Positions 25,702 through 34,220 of a stretch of 64,000 nt of DNA are shown here, piece after piece. The notes under the pieces are model-generated. The model was not told the origin of the DNA. It saw only the letters and a list, made by a program, of their open reading frames with translations, and made no database searches. The stretch spans positions 13,766 to 77,765 of the forward strand of contig DAOQWL010000019.1 in the NCBI GenBank assembly GCA_035342095.1, given 5' to 3'. Origin of the DNA: PLanc-01 sp035342095 (GTDB lineage Bacteria; Planctomycetota; Phycisphaerae; Sedimentisphaerales; Anaerobacaceae). Within the stretch, counting starts at the first letter, position 1; each line of letters opens with the position of its first letter. The position numbers and the translations under genes were made by a program.

Positions 25702-25721
25702 GGTGCGTATTACGCACCGTC
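25701..25721. repeat. Palindromic GGTGCGTATTACGCACC repeat, copy 1
   Basis: GGGTGCGTATTACGCACCGTC starts at the final base of the ceramidase-like stop codon. Seven-base arms GGTGCGT / ACGCACC flank ATT-type centre bases. A near-identical copy lies at 34220-34240, also directly at a stop codon. Confidence 0.7.
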
Positions 25722-25746
25722 TCCTTTGGGATGGGAGTGTCGCAAC

Positions 25747-27075
25747 ATGAAACGAGTGCGTTGCCTTTTGTCTCTTGCCCTTTGCCTTCTGTTTGTTGTC
25801 GCTCCGGCCGAAGCGGGATTGGTCGCGCGAATCCACGATTCGGGTTTCGCTGAGGCGCACGACACGTACAACGGGATGGGCGCCGCCAGCGACGGCCGCA
25901 TCTTCTACGTCCTGTCCTCCGAGCGTTTCGACATCGGCGCGCAGATGTACTGCTACGACCCGAAGACCGACAAGATTGAGCACATCGGCGACGTCACGGA
26001 AGCCTGCGGCGAGAAGGGCGCCAAGACCGTCGTCCAGGGCAAGTCCCACGTGACCTTCGCCGAGCGAGAGGGCAAGCTGTACTTCGCGACGCACGTGGGC
26101 TGGTACAGCATCATCGACGGGATGGAGAAGATCGGCATCCCGCCGGAAGGCTGGAAACCCTATCCCGGCGGCCACTTCCTCGCCTATGACATGGCGACGA
26201 AGAAGTTCGAGGATCTCGGCAAGGCCCCGCGAGGCGAGGGCATCCTGACCATGACGATGGACACCCGGCGCGGGCGGCTCTACGGCCTGACCTGGCCGGC
26301 CGGCCATTTCCTGCGCTACGACTTGGCGAAGAAGGAACTCAAGGACCTCGGCCCGATCTCCCGCGAGGGCGAGAACGGCAAAGGCGAGCAGTACCGCACC
26401 CTGTGCCGCTCGTTCGTCGTCGATCCGCATGACGGCAGCGTCTACTACACCGTCGGCGACGGCGAGATCTTCCGGTACCTCTACGACCGCGACGCCATCG
26501 AGGTCGTGACCGGCGACGACATGCGCAAGGACTATCTCGGCCTGTACGACCCGACCTCAGCGGGGCACATGGCGTACAACTGGCGTCAGACGGTCTGGTA
26601 CGAGCCGGAGAGGGCAGTCTACGGCGTGCACGGCAACTCGGGCTACCTGTTCCGCTTCGATCCCAAGGTGCCCGAGGTGCAGATCGTGGATCGGATCACG
26701 TCGCTGCCCTCGCAGCGAAGCGGGATGTTCGACCAGTTCAGTTACGGCTATCTCGGCTTCACCCTCGGACCCGACGGCAAGACCCTGTACTACCTGGCCG
26801 GCGGGCCGATCTACGTCGATGGCAAGCGGCTCGCGGGCAAGTCGAAGACCGCGATGGGCGAGTCCAAGGGGCTCGAGAACCTCCACCTGATCACCTACGA
26901 CATTCCCGCTCGCAGATACACCGACCACGGCCCGATCTTCTACGAAGATGGCCGGCGACCCTACTACGTCAACTCGATGGCGGTCGGCAAGGACGGCACG
27001 GTTTACTGCCTGGCCAGGGTCACAGAGACCAAGCCCCCGAAGACCGATCTGATCAGCATCCGCGTCCCGCAATGA
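25747..27075 (+). CDS. Exported beta-propeller-like protein, unknown function
   Basis: ATG 25747 (GGGAG upstream) gives 442 residues with a signal peptide (RVRCLLSLALCLLFVVAPAE). The body has repeating units with the pattern of a propeller blade: AASDGRIFYVLSSERFDIGA, TMTMDTRRGRLYGLTWPAGH, VVDPHDGSVYYTVGDGEIFR and LGPDGKTLYYLAGGPIYVDG. No specific family was recognised; similar proteins are often annotated as hypothetical in planctomycetes next to sulfatases and glycosidases. The last residues (KDGTVYCLARVTETKPPKTD) close the ring. A long inverted-repeat element follows the stop. Confidence 0.75.
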   Translation: MKRVRCLLSLALCLLFVVAPAEAGLVARIHDSGFAEAHDTYNGMGAASDGRIFYVLSSERFDIGAQMYCYDPKTDKIEHIGDVTEACGEKGAKTVVQGKSHVTFAEREGKLYFATHVGWYSIIDGMEKIGIPPEGWKPYPGGHFLAYDMATKKFEDLGKAPRGEGILTMTMDTRRGRLYGLTWPAGHFLRYDLAKKELKDLGPISREGENGKGEQYRTLCRSFVVDPHDGSVYYTVGDGEIFRYLYDRDAIEVVTGDDMRKDYLGLYDPTSAGHMAYNWRQTVWYEPERAVYGVHGNSGYLFRFDPKVPEVQIVDRITSLPSQRSGMFDQFSYGYLGFTLGPDGKTLYYLAGGPIYVDGKRLAGKSKTAMGESKGLENLHLITYDIPARRYTDHGPIFYEDGRRPYYVNSMAVGKDGTVYCLARVTETKPPKTDLISIRVPQ

Positions 27076-27106
27076 AGACTGTCGCGTCCCGGCGCGGATG
27101 ATAGAC

Positions 27107-27263
27107 ATGTAGTACGCCGTCCACGTTCATTCGGTGGGCAGCCTATCGGCGTATGGCCTGTTCGGAGTTCCGCGTTTACGCGGTCTTCACCCGCCTGAAG
27201 GCGGAACTCCAAACGGTCTCCGCGACTCTTGCCCACTACTTTGGGATGGACGGTGTACTACAT
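27107..27263. repeat. 157-bp nested inverted-repeat element
   Basis: Outer arms ATGTAGTACGCCGTCCA (27107-27123) and TGGACGGTGTACTACAT (27247-27263) pair at 16 of 17 positions. Inside them GGTGGGCA (27133-27140) faces TGCCCACT (27230-27237). Innermost is a two-hairpin unit (27161-27213) of the same family found inside the kinase gene at 30281-30343. No target duplication is clear. It fills the space between convergent genes and could act as a bidirectional terminator or be a MITE-like mobile repeat. Confidence 0.75.
27161..27213. repeat. Two-hairpin palindrome, family A, intergenic copy
   Basis: The outer stem TTCGGAGTT / AACTCCAAA encloses two small hairpins, CCGCGT-TT-ACGCGG and CCGCCT-GA-AGGCGG. 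The copy at 30281-30343 shares the outer stem and both hairpins but has a longer spacer between them. Confidence 0.8.
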
Positions 27264-27294
27264 AGCGCGACAGGGTCGGGTTTGAGATCTGCCG

Positions 27295-30200
27295 TTATGG
27301 CTCCGGCGCTGCGATCTCTTTCTCCCACTCGGCGGTGAAGACCTTCAAATCCTCGATGTCCACCACACCGTCGCCCCAGGGCATCGGACCGATGTCACAC
27401 ACCGTGTCGCTCATACCCCACTTCTCGATCAGCATTACCAGATCCAAGAGGTCCACCTTGCCGTCGGTGTTGAAGTCAACGACCGGGAAGACTGGGACCT
27501 GCCAGAGATCTCCGTCGCCGCCAAAGCCTCCAGGCCGACTGGAGATGAAATAGAGGGTGCGACCATCCGCCGAAATGCACGGTCCCGAATCGTGGGATGT
27601 GCTGTTGACGGGATACCCAAGATGGGTAGGTGGTCTCCACGGATTGTCTCGTGTTGTACGTCTTGTCATCCAGAGATCCAGATTGCCCGCTGAACCCGGC
27701 GGTCGCGCCGAAGCGAAGAACAGGGCCAGCCCATCCGCAGAGGTATTCGGACCCCACTCTCCGTAAAGAGCGTCCCCATAGGACGTGTTGATTGTCGGGC
27801 CCAGGTTCACCGGGGCACCCCAGGGATCGGACTTGGACGCACGTGTTGTCACATATAGGTCCATCCCACCATAGCCACCCGATCGCGTCGAGCAGAAGAA
27901 GAGCTCCAACTCATCCGTCGAGATGCTCGGTCCCGCTTCCCAGCCTGCGCTGTTGACTACTGAACCCAGGCTTTCCGGCACACCCCAGGGCTCGGTGAGC
28001 CCATTCCGTCGAACGACCCAGAGGTCGCCATTCCACCAGCCCTTGCTGAAGTAGAGAGACAGGCCATCGGCCGAAAGGCTGGGCGTCCATTCGTTTTGCC
28101 CTGGATTGAAGTCACCGCCCAGTTCCAAGGGCACGGGAGTCCCCCAATTCTCGCCCTTCGTCTGCCTGGTGGCCAGCCAGAGATGAAAGACCTGGTATCC
28201 GCCCGGAGGACGGTTGGACGAGAGAAACAGGGACAACTCATCGGCCGAAACGCACGAGGCGAACTCTGTATTGACGGAATTGACCGCCGGGCCGAGGTTC
28301 ACGGGATCACCAAACCCGAACTCCGCTTGCGAGGACGTCGCATCGATGCCTGATAGCAGGCCAAGCCCAAGAAGCGATGCTGCGAACAGCGGAACCTGAA
28401 GCACTTTCATCTCACACCTTCCTTTCTGTCCAGAAACAACAGTGAAGACAGCAATCCCATGCTCCCGCTCTCCAACAGAGAAAGCGAGTTGATATCCAAA
28501 CGGGCCATTGATGATGCCCCTGAGTCTTGCAGTCGCGCCCAACGGAGAACCTGATGACTTGTCCCTGCCGAGAATGGCGGAAGACCGCTCCATATCTGCT
28601 TCCATCCTCTCCCGATCATGCAGACGCTCGTAGTACGTCGCGCGACTGGCGTAGGAGAATGCGTCCTCGGGATCGGTCTTCACGCGTCGTGTGTAGAACG
28701 CAACCATCTCTCGGATGTGTTCCTCCGGCGTTCGGGCGGGGCCCAGCGTTTTGCTGGTCCGGGCTCTGGGATCCAGAGGGCAAGTCCAAATCTCGTAGTA
28801 TGGCGGTCCCAGGCAGAAGGCCAAGTCCGTTCCCACAGGAGACCAGGAGGCGTTCGCGATCTGGCCGTTGAGGACGCTCGCAAGCTCTTTCCCGTCGAGA
28901 TCGTATATCCACAGGCCGGTGTTCTCGCCCTCGGGGGTGCTGGTACCCAAGCAGAGTTCACGGCCGCTCGGGGACCAGCCCGTCACACCCCAGGTCATGG
29001 TTGCTGCAGGGCATTCCAGAACGCGCATCTGTGACCCCGGGTCGAGCATCTTCGTGGATGTTCCTCGGAGGCACGCCACATGCTGGTTGTCGGGCGACAC
29101 CAATGGGAACGAATCGGAACACGCCATGATCGGGTTGGGCTTGGCATCCCAGTTCTTGACTGAGATCGAGCACAGAGTCTTGTCCGCACGCGAATGATAG
29201 TAGACGGTCGTCGAATCGCGCCCCCAGGAAGGCCATCCGCCCTTGGCCAGACATCTGGGCTCCGTGCCATCGGATTCCATGACCCAGACCTCTTCATCGA
29301 CTAACACACGATGTTGATTCCTGCGTTCTGCGCCGGTGAATTCCGCGACACGCAGGAACTGGCAATCCCGGACAAAGGCGATGTAATGGCCATCCGGCGA
29401 CCACCGTGGGTCCTTGCCGGGGACAATCAACAGGTCGATTTCCTTTGTAGCGGGATCAAAGACCGCGACGCCGCTGTAGCCGTGAATGCCCACGCTGAAG
29501 GCCAGCCTCCTTCCGTCTGGTGACCAACTCGCGGTGAAACCATCTGTGGTTAGGCGGTGGCCCTTGGCTGAGAGGCTGCGATAGGTCTCTTCGGCCTCTA
29601 TCATTGGCAGGAAGGCCGCACCCGCAGGTTCGCGGTCGGGTGGATGCCAAGGCTGTCCCGCCTCCAGCGTATCGAAGACATATTTGGCGCACCAGTCGCG
29701 AAACGGTCGGCGTGCCTCAGGACCACGACTGATGATCTCGCGGAAGAGAGTCGTTGCGCTGTCGTACTCGCCCAATGCGGTCAGGGCGGCGAATTCGTGA
29801 TACTGCAGGGGCGAACGATCTTCTGTGTCGAGGGCGTCCCGCCCTCGAATCGCGGGCAAGATGCCCGCGACACGGGGAACAGCTTGCCCTTCCGCCGTCG
29901 CCTCTGCAATGACGCGTTCATATTCGCCCATTCGCAGGAAGACCGCGCTTCGTTGGACGATCAGATCGATGTACTGCGAATCCGCACGCGGCGTGAGCGC
30001 CAGCGCCAGTTCGTAGTCCGCAATCGCCTCTGGGTAGCGTCCCAACTCCCGTCCGGCAACGGCCCGCAGCGAGTATCCCAGCGGATCACGCGGCCGCAGG
30101 ATCGTCATGACCAGGGCGTCATCCCGCAAGCGGTCGTACTTCCGCGAGGCGTAATATGTATAGGCGCGGAGGCGTCGGGATTCGTAATGGCCCGAATCAA

Positions 30201-32067
30201 GCTCCAAGGCCTTGTCGAGGGAAGCCAGTTGCTCTTTGACGGTGAGCGCAGTCATGGCTCGCAGGAAATACGCTTCGGCGTTTGGAGTCCCGCGTTCACG
30301 CGGGTCGGACTGGTCTTTCCCGCCTGAAGGCGGAACTCCGAACAACAGCGCTTCGGCCTGCTTGCGGTGTTCTTCGATCTCCTGGAGTTTCTCCGCGTCC
30401 GGCGAGCCGCTCTCCCAGAGGATACGAGCCAGGAGCGAATGGGCCGCCCCGGCGACCTCAGGCCGTTTGTCGAGCAGATTGTTCAGGATAGCCACCGCCT
30501 CATCTGACCGCCGATTATCCCCGAGGATGGTGGCCTGCAGGAGTCGGGCGTCGGGTCCCACGTGCTTGCTACCGAGCACGGGCTTGATCGTCTCCAAAGC
30601 CGCTTCGCGTTCGGCCTTGGCATATTGCTCGCGGGCCTGCGACAGGATGCCCCGGTGTTTGAAGCCTTCCGCCTCGGCCAAGTGGGCCCGGTCCCGGTTC
30701 CACAGGGAGAAGACGACGGCGGCCGCAACTGCGACAATCGCTATGACCAAGGCCAGAACAACCTGCGAACGGTGCCTGCGAAGGAATCTCTCCGCGCGAT
30801 ACGTGACGCTCGGGCCTCGGGCCAGGACGGGCTCATGTTCGAGATGACGCAGGATGTCTGAGGCCAGGCTGTTCGGCGTCTCGTACCGCCGGGCGCGGTC
30901 CTTCTCCAGGGCCTTCATGACGATCCAATCGAGGTCGCCCCGGACCTGCTGGTAGGGTATGCTATGCACACGTGTGGCACCCCCGCCCTCGGGGGTGGTC
31001 CCAGTCCCCCCAGCCGAGGGCGGCTGGGCTACATAACCGGTCCGAATCCGGGTGGACGGTTTCACCGGTTGCTGTTCCCGGATCACCCGCTGCATCTCGA
31101 TATAGCCCGCCTTGCGAAGCTCCTCCTCGCTGAAGGGCGTCGTGCCCGTTAGGAGTTCATAGAGCAGGACCCCCAGCGAGTAGATGTCGGTTCGGGTGTC
31201 GATGTCGAGATCGCTCAGCTCCGCCTGCTCGGGACTCATATAGGCGGGCGTGCCGATGAGATGAGCGTAACGGGTGAAGAGGGTCTTTTCGGTCAGACGC
31301 TGGTTGGTGGCCTTGGCGATGCCGAAATCGATCACCTTGGGGATCGGCTTGCCGTCGTGGTGTGTGACCATGACGTTGGAGGGCTTGATATCCCGATGGA
31401 TGATGCCCTTCTGATGGGCGTGTTGCACAGCGTTACAGACCTGAACAAACAAAGCCAATCGGTCCTTGGTGCTCAGGCTATTCCTATCGCAGCACTCGGT
31501 TATCGAGGCGCCCTGGACGAGTTCCATGACGAAGTACGGCCGCCCGGTCTCGGTGGCCCCGGCGTCGAGGACCTTGGCAATGCTGGGGTGGTCCATGAGA
31601 GCCAGAGCCTGCCTCTCGGCTTCGAAACGGGCGATCACCTGGTGCGTATCCATCCCCAGCTTGATGATCTTGAGGGCGACCTTGCGGCGGATGGTTCCTT
31701 CGCTATCGCTCAGGACGCCTGTGCTCGCAGGCCCGAACAGCGCGGACCGCGTGCTCGGCGCCGGCTCGGCCATATAGACGACCGCCATGCCCCCCTCGCC
31801 GATCCTCTCCAGCAGCTTGTAGGGACCGATCATGGACCCCGGACCTTCTGTCACCAGAGAGCGGCCGAGCGTCGCCTCCCCCTCGAAGGCGGGAGACTCC
31901 AGGAAATCGCCGGCCTCCTCATCCGCCTTGAGGAGACTTTCGATCCGTGTGCGAAGGTCCGAATCCTGCCCACAGGCCGTGTCCAGGTAGGATGCACGTT
32001 CCGGCCCGGCTTGCCGTCGCAGGGCCTCGTAGTAGAGTTCTTCGACTTGGCTGTTTCCTTCGACCAC
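27295..32067 (-). CDS. Ser/Thr protein kinase with TPR and propeller domains, reading into a secreted propeller protein
   Basis: The frame is open to 32217, overlapping the sigma gene; GTG 32067, which opens VVEGNSQVEELYYEALRRQA, is the likelier start (1590 aa). The kinase domain has IGEGGMAVVYMAE, VALKIIKLG, IIHRDIKPSNVMVT, KVIDFGIAK and GTPAYMSPEQAELS, so it should be active. One transmembrane helix (VVLALVIAIVAVAAAVVFSL), TPR units and PD40-type propeller repeats follow. The last 371 residues look like a separate exported protein beginning at an internal ATG (28410), with signal peptide, propeller repeats and a dockerin-like tail (DFNTDGKVDLLDLVMLIEKW). No stop separates the parts. Three palindromic repeats lie in frame at 29825-29873, 30281-30343 and 30973-31033. 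The ECF sigma gene upstream is the usual partner. Confidence 0.8.
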   Translation of the reverse strand: MVEGNSQVEELYYEALRRQAGPERASYLDTACGQDSDLRTRIESLLKADEEAGDFLESPAFEGEATLGRSLVTEGPGSMIGPYKLLERIGEGGMAVVYMAEPAPSTRSALFGPASTGVLSDSEGTIRRKVALKIIKLGMDTHQVIARFEAERQALALMDHPSIAKVLDAGATETGRPYFVMELVQGASITECCDRNSLSTKDRLALFVQVCNAVQHAHQKGIIHRDIKPSNVMVTHHDGKPIPKVIDFGIAKATNQRLTEKTLFTRYAHLIGTPAYMSPEQAELSDLDIDTRTDIYSLGVLLYELLTGTTPFSEEELRKAGYIEMQRVIREQQPVKPSTRIRTGYVAQPPSAGGTGTTPEGGGATRVHSIPYQQVRGDLDWIVMKALEKDRARRYETPNSLASDILRHLEHEPVLARGPSVTYRAERFLRRHRSQVVLALVIAIVAVAAAVVFSLWNRDRAHLAEAEGFKHRGILSQAREQYAKAEREAALETIKPVLGSKHVGPDARLLQATILGDNRRSDEAVAILNNLLDKRPEVAGAAHSLLARILWESGSPDAEKLQEIEEHRKQAEALLFGVPPSGGKDQSDPRERGTPNAEAYFLRAMTALTVKEQLASLDKALELDSGHYESRRLRAYTYYASRKYDRLRDDALVMTILRPRDPLGYSLRAVAGRELGRYPEAIADYELALALTPRADSQYIDLIVQRSAVFLRMGEYERVIAEATAEGQAVPRVAGILPAIRGRDALDTEDRSPLQYHEFAALTALGEYDSATTLFREIISRGPEARRPFRDWCAKYVFDTLEAGQPWHPPDREPAGAAFLPMIEAEETYRSLSAKGHRLTTDGFTASWSPDGRRLAFSVGIHGYSGVAVFDPATKEIDLLIVPGKDPRWSPDGHYIAFVRDCQFLRVAEFTGAERRNQHRVLVDEEVWVMESDGTEPRCLAKGGWPSWGRDSTTVYYHSRADKTLCSISVKNWDAKPNPIMACSDSFPLVSPDNQHVACLRGTSTKMLDPGSQMRVLECPAATMTWGVTGWSPSGRELCLGTSTPEGENTGLWIYDLDGKELASVLNGQIANASWSPVGTDLAFCLGPPYYEIWTCPLDPRARTSKTLGPARTPEEHIREMVAFYTRRVKTDPEDAFSYASRATYYERLHDRERMEADMERSSAILGRDKSSGSPLGATARLRGIINGPFGYQLAFSVGEREHGIAVFTVVSGQKGRCEMKVLQVPLFAASLLGLGLLSGIDATSSQAEFGFGDPVNLGPAVNSVNTEFASCVSADELSLFLSSNRPPGGYQVFHLWLATRQTKGENWGTPVPLELGGDFNPGQNEWTPSLSADGLSLYFSKGWWNGDLWVVRRNGLTEPWGVPESLGSVVNSAGWEAGPSISTDELELFFCSTRSGGYGGMDLYVTTRASKSDPWGAPVNLGPTINTSYGDALYGEWGPNTSADGLALFFASARPPGSAGNLDLWMTRRTTRDNPWRPPTHLGYPVNSTSHDSGPCISADGRTLYFISSRPGGFGGDGDLWQVPVFPVVDFNTDGKVDLLDLVMLIEKWGMSDTVCDIGPMPWGDGVVDIEDLKVFTAEWEKEIAAPEP
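28408..28432 (-). promoter_or_regulatory. Internal ribosome binding site and start for the secreted propeller part
   Basis: On the minus strand AAAGGAAGG stands six bases before ATG 28408-28410, and the following codons encode a signal peptide (KVLQVPLFAASLLGLGLLSG). This strongly suggests an independent 371-residue product (27295-28410), in addition to or instead of the fused one. Confidence 0.65.
29825..29873. repeat. Two-hairpin palindrome, family B, inside the kinase gene
   Basis: Outer stem GTGTCG / CGACAC encloses hairpins GAGGGCG-TCC-CGCCCTC and CGCGGGCA-AGA-TGCCCGCG. Read through on the minus strand it encodes RVAGILPAIRGRDALDTED, a low-information peptide breaking a TPR region. Confidence 0.8.
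30281..30343. repeat. Two-hairpin palindrome, family A, inside the kinase gene
   Basis: TTTGGAGT / ACTCCGAAC ends enclose CCCGCG-TTCA-CGCGGG and CCGCCT-GA-AGGCGG. It is the same family as 27161-27213. It encodes FGVPPSGGKDQSDPRERGTP on the minus strand within the TPR part of the kinase protein. Confidence 0.85.
30973..31033. repeat. Two-hairpin palindrome, family C, inside the kinase gene
   Basis: Outer TGTGGC / GCTACA (one mismatch) encloses CACCCCCG-CCCT-CGGGGGTG and CCCAGCCG-AGGG-CGGCTGGG. It encodes YVAQPPSAGGTGTTPEGGGA on the minus strand, at the C-terminal edge of the kinase domain. Confidence 0.8.
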
Positions 32068-32168
32068 GGGTCTGCCCCTGAACCATCGATTCTGCAATAC
32101 AATGCGCCGTTTCGAGGCGAAACGCCTCACACGGGAGACGAAATTCCGAGAAGAGACTCGCGCGGTGG

Positions 32169-32723
32169 TTACGACTTGTTGATTTCGTGGAATAGCCAGG
32201 CCCGTGCGTACGACCAATATCGCTCCGCGGTGGCCTTCGAGATGCCCAGGGCTTCAGCCGTTTGCGGGATGGTCAGACCCGCAAAGTACCGCAGTTTGAC
32301 CAACTCGGCCTTTGCCGGATCCTCCTGGGCGAATCGCGTCAGAGCTTCGTCAAGCGTCAGGAGGGTTTCAGGCGGCTCTTCCTGGGCCAGGTCACTGCCC
32401 TCCATGGCCACCCGCCGGAGGTTGCCGCCTCGCTTGAGACGGAGTCTGGCGCGTGCCCGCTCGACGAGAATCCGGCGCATGGCCTCCGCGGCAGCGGCGA
32501 AGAAATGCCCGCGGTTCTGCCAGCTTCGCGGTTCACCTCCGACCAGGCGGAGGTATGCTTCATGCACCAGAGCCGTCGCCTGGAGGGTCTGGCCCGGTGG
32601 CTCGTGGGAGAGTCTCTGCGCCGCCAGAAGCCGGAGTTCTTCATAGACCAACGGCAGCAGCTCGTCTGTGGCTCGCGCGTCCCCCCGTTCGATGGCGTTC
32701 AGAATGCGAGTGACTTCACTCAT
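32169..32723 (-). CDS. ECF-type RNA polymerase sigma factor (planctomycete TIGR02999-like)
   Basis: The start at ATG 32721-32723 has GGTGGAGAG six bases upstream; an in-frame extension to 32786 lacks one. The 184-residue product has TRILNAIERGDARATDELLP, ATALVHEAYLRLVGG and NRGHFFAAAAEAMRRILVER (region 2), a linker, and LVKLRYFAGLTIPQTAEALG with the region 4 helix-turn-helix. This is the subfamily regularly encoded next to a large Ser/Thr kinase in planctomycetes, as here (102-base gap to the kinase GTG). The kinase may control the sigma factor by phosphorylation (inference from family pairing). Confidence 0.9.
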   Translation of the reverse strand: MSEVTRILNAIERGDARATDELLPLVYEELRLLAAQRLSHEPPGQTLQATALVHEAYLRLVGGEPRSWQNRGHFFAAAAEAMRRILVERARARLRLKRGGNLRRVAMEGSDLAQEEPPETLLTLDEALTRFAQEDPAKAELVKLRYFAGLTIPQTAEALGISKATAERYWSYARAWLFHEINKS

Positions 32724-32870
32724 ACCGACTCTCCACCGTCCCGAATCTTGGAATACCATTCTCCGAGACAGGAAGCCAGATTTCAAGCAATTTCGCGTGA
32801 TTTGACCTGGACTCGGGGTTAGAATGCATCTTCAAACGCATCGGGTCTCAGATTACTGAAAGGGCGGAAC

Positions 32871-34220
32871 ATGAATACACATCGCATGAGTAGACGACAA
32901 TTTGTGGGTGCTGCTTCGGCCGGGACTTTTGCCGCGTTTGCCTCGCGAGGCATTCCCGCCTTCGCCAATGCCGGAAGAAGCGCCGGCAAGCTGGCCATCC
33001 TGGGCGGCACCCCCGTCCGAGCGAAACCGTGGCCCGCCTGGCCGGTCTGGGACCGATCCGCCGAGGAATCGGTCGTGGAGATCCTTCGCAGCGGGAACTG
33101 GTTCCGCGGCCAGGGCACGACCGTCACGCAGTTCGAGAAGGCATACGCCGACCTGCTGGGCGTCAAACGTTGCGTGGCTATGGTGAACGGGACGAACTCC
33201 CTGCTGACGGCCCTGTTCATGCTCGACATCGGCGTGGGGGACGAAGTGATCGTCTCGCCGTACACGTTCATTGCGACGTACAACGTGGTCATCAATTCCT
33301 GTGCGCTGCCCGTGTTCGCGGACACGGATCCCGAGACGTTCCAGATCAATCCGGACACGATCGAGAAGCGAATCACCGAGAACACGCGGGCCATTCTGCC
33401 CGTGCACATCCTGGGTATTCCCGCGAACATGGACCGGATCAACGAGATCGCCAAGAAGCACAACCTCAGGGTGATCGAGGACGCCTGCCAGGCGTGGCTC
33501 GCCCAGTGGCGGGGCAAGAGCTGCGGCACGCTCGGCGACCTGGGCTGCTTCAGCTTCCAGAACTCCAAGCACCTGCCGTGCGGCGAGGGCGGCGCCGTGG
33601 TGGGCAACGACGAGGAACTGATGGACAGGGTCCACGCGTACCACAACTGTGGCCGGGCCTTTGGCAATATGCCGAAGACGGGCCCCAACTCGATGATTGG
33701 GACGAACCGTCGCATGACCGAATACCAGGCGGCGATTCTGCTCAACCAGATGAAACGCCTGGAGGCCGACACTGAGCTGCGATGGGCGAATGGGCAGTAC
33801 CTGACCTCGAAGATCAAGGACATCCCCGGCGTCGTCCCGCACAAGCTCTATGAGGGCGTGACAAGGGCCGTGTACCACCTGTATCCGTTCCGCTACCTGA
33901 AGGAGCACTTCAACAACGCGCCACGGGAGAAGTTCCTCGCGGCTCTCAGCGCCGAAGGCATTCCGTGCAGCGGCGGATACGGTCCCCAGTACAACGACGG
34001 CCTGATCGAGGCCGCCCTGAACTCGAAGAACTTCAAGCGGGCTTTCTCCAAAGCCCGGCTCGACCGTTACCGCGACGAACTGCACTATCCAGGCAACGAC
34101 CAGCTCTGCAAGGAAGCGGTGTGGATCGGCCAAAACATGCTCCTGACGGGCAAGCAGGACATGGACGACATCGCCAACGCGATCGCCAAGATCTACGAGA
34201 ACCGCGACAAGCTGGCCTAG
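32871..34220 (+). CDS. DegT/DnrJ/EryC1/StrS-type PLP aminotransferase, Tat-exported
   Basis: AAAGGGCGG precedes ATG 32871. The N-terminus is a twin-arginine signal (RMSRRQFVGAASAGTFAAFA), so this PLP protein should fold in the cytoplasm and be exported, unusual for sugar aminotransferases. The rest of its 449 residues match the DegT family: GNWFRGQGTTVTQFEKAYAD, NGTNSLLTALF, SPYTFIATYNVV, VIEDACQAW (PLP-contacting Asp204) and SFQNSKHLPCGEGG with the Schiff-base Lys233. Family enzymes aminate keto-sugars for cell-surface glycans. The substrate is unknown. A beta-helix protein gene follows after a palindromic repeat. Confidence 0.87.
   Translation: MNTHRMSRRQFVGAASAGTFAAFASRGIPAFANAGRSAGKLAILGGTPVRAKPWPAWPVWDRSAEESVVEILRSGNWFRGQGTTVTQFEKAYADLLGVKRCVAMVNGTNSLLTALFMLDIGVGDEVIVSPYTFIATYNVVINSCALPVFADTDPETFQINPDTIEKRITENTRAILPVHILGIPANMDRINEIAKKHNLRVIEDACQAWLAQWRGKSCGTLGDLGCFSFQNSKHLPCGEGGAVVGNDEELMDRVHAYHNCGRAFGNMPKTGPNSMIGTNRRMTEYQAAILLNQMKRLEADTELRWANGQYLTSKIKDIPGVVPHKLYEGVTRAVYHLYPFRYLKEHFNNAPREKFLAALSAEGIPCSGGYGPQYNDGLIEAALNSKNFKRAFSKARLDRYRDELHYPGNDQLCKEAVWIGQNMLLTGKQDMDDIANAIAKIYENRDKLA

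Noticed and set aside
29825..31033. The kinase repeats as a CRISPR array
   Set aside because: The three palindromes differ in sequence, are hundreds of bases apart and have no regular spacer length; no cas genes are present.
32068..32217. N-terminal extension of the kinase to 32217
   Set aside because: It overlaps the end of the sigma-factor gene by 49 bases, is Arg-rich without pattern, and the family-like start VEGNSQVEELYYEA lies at 32067.
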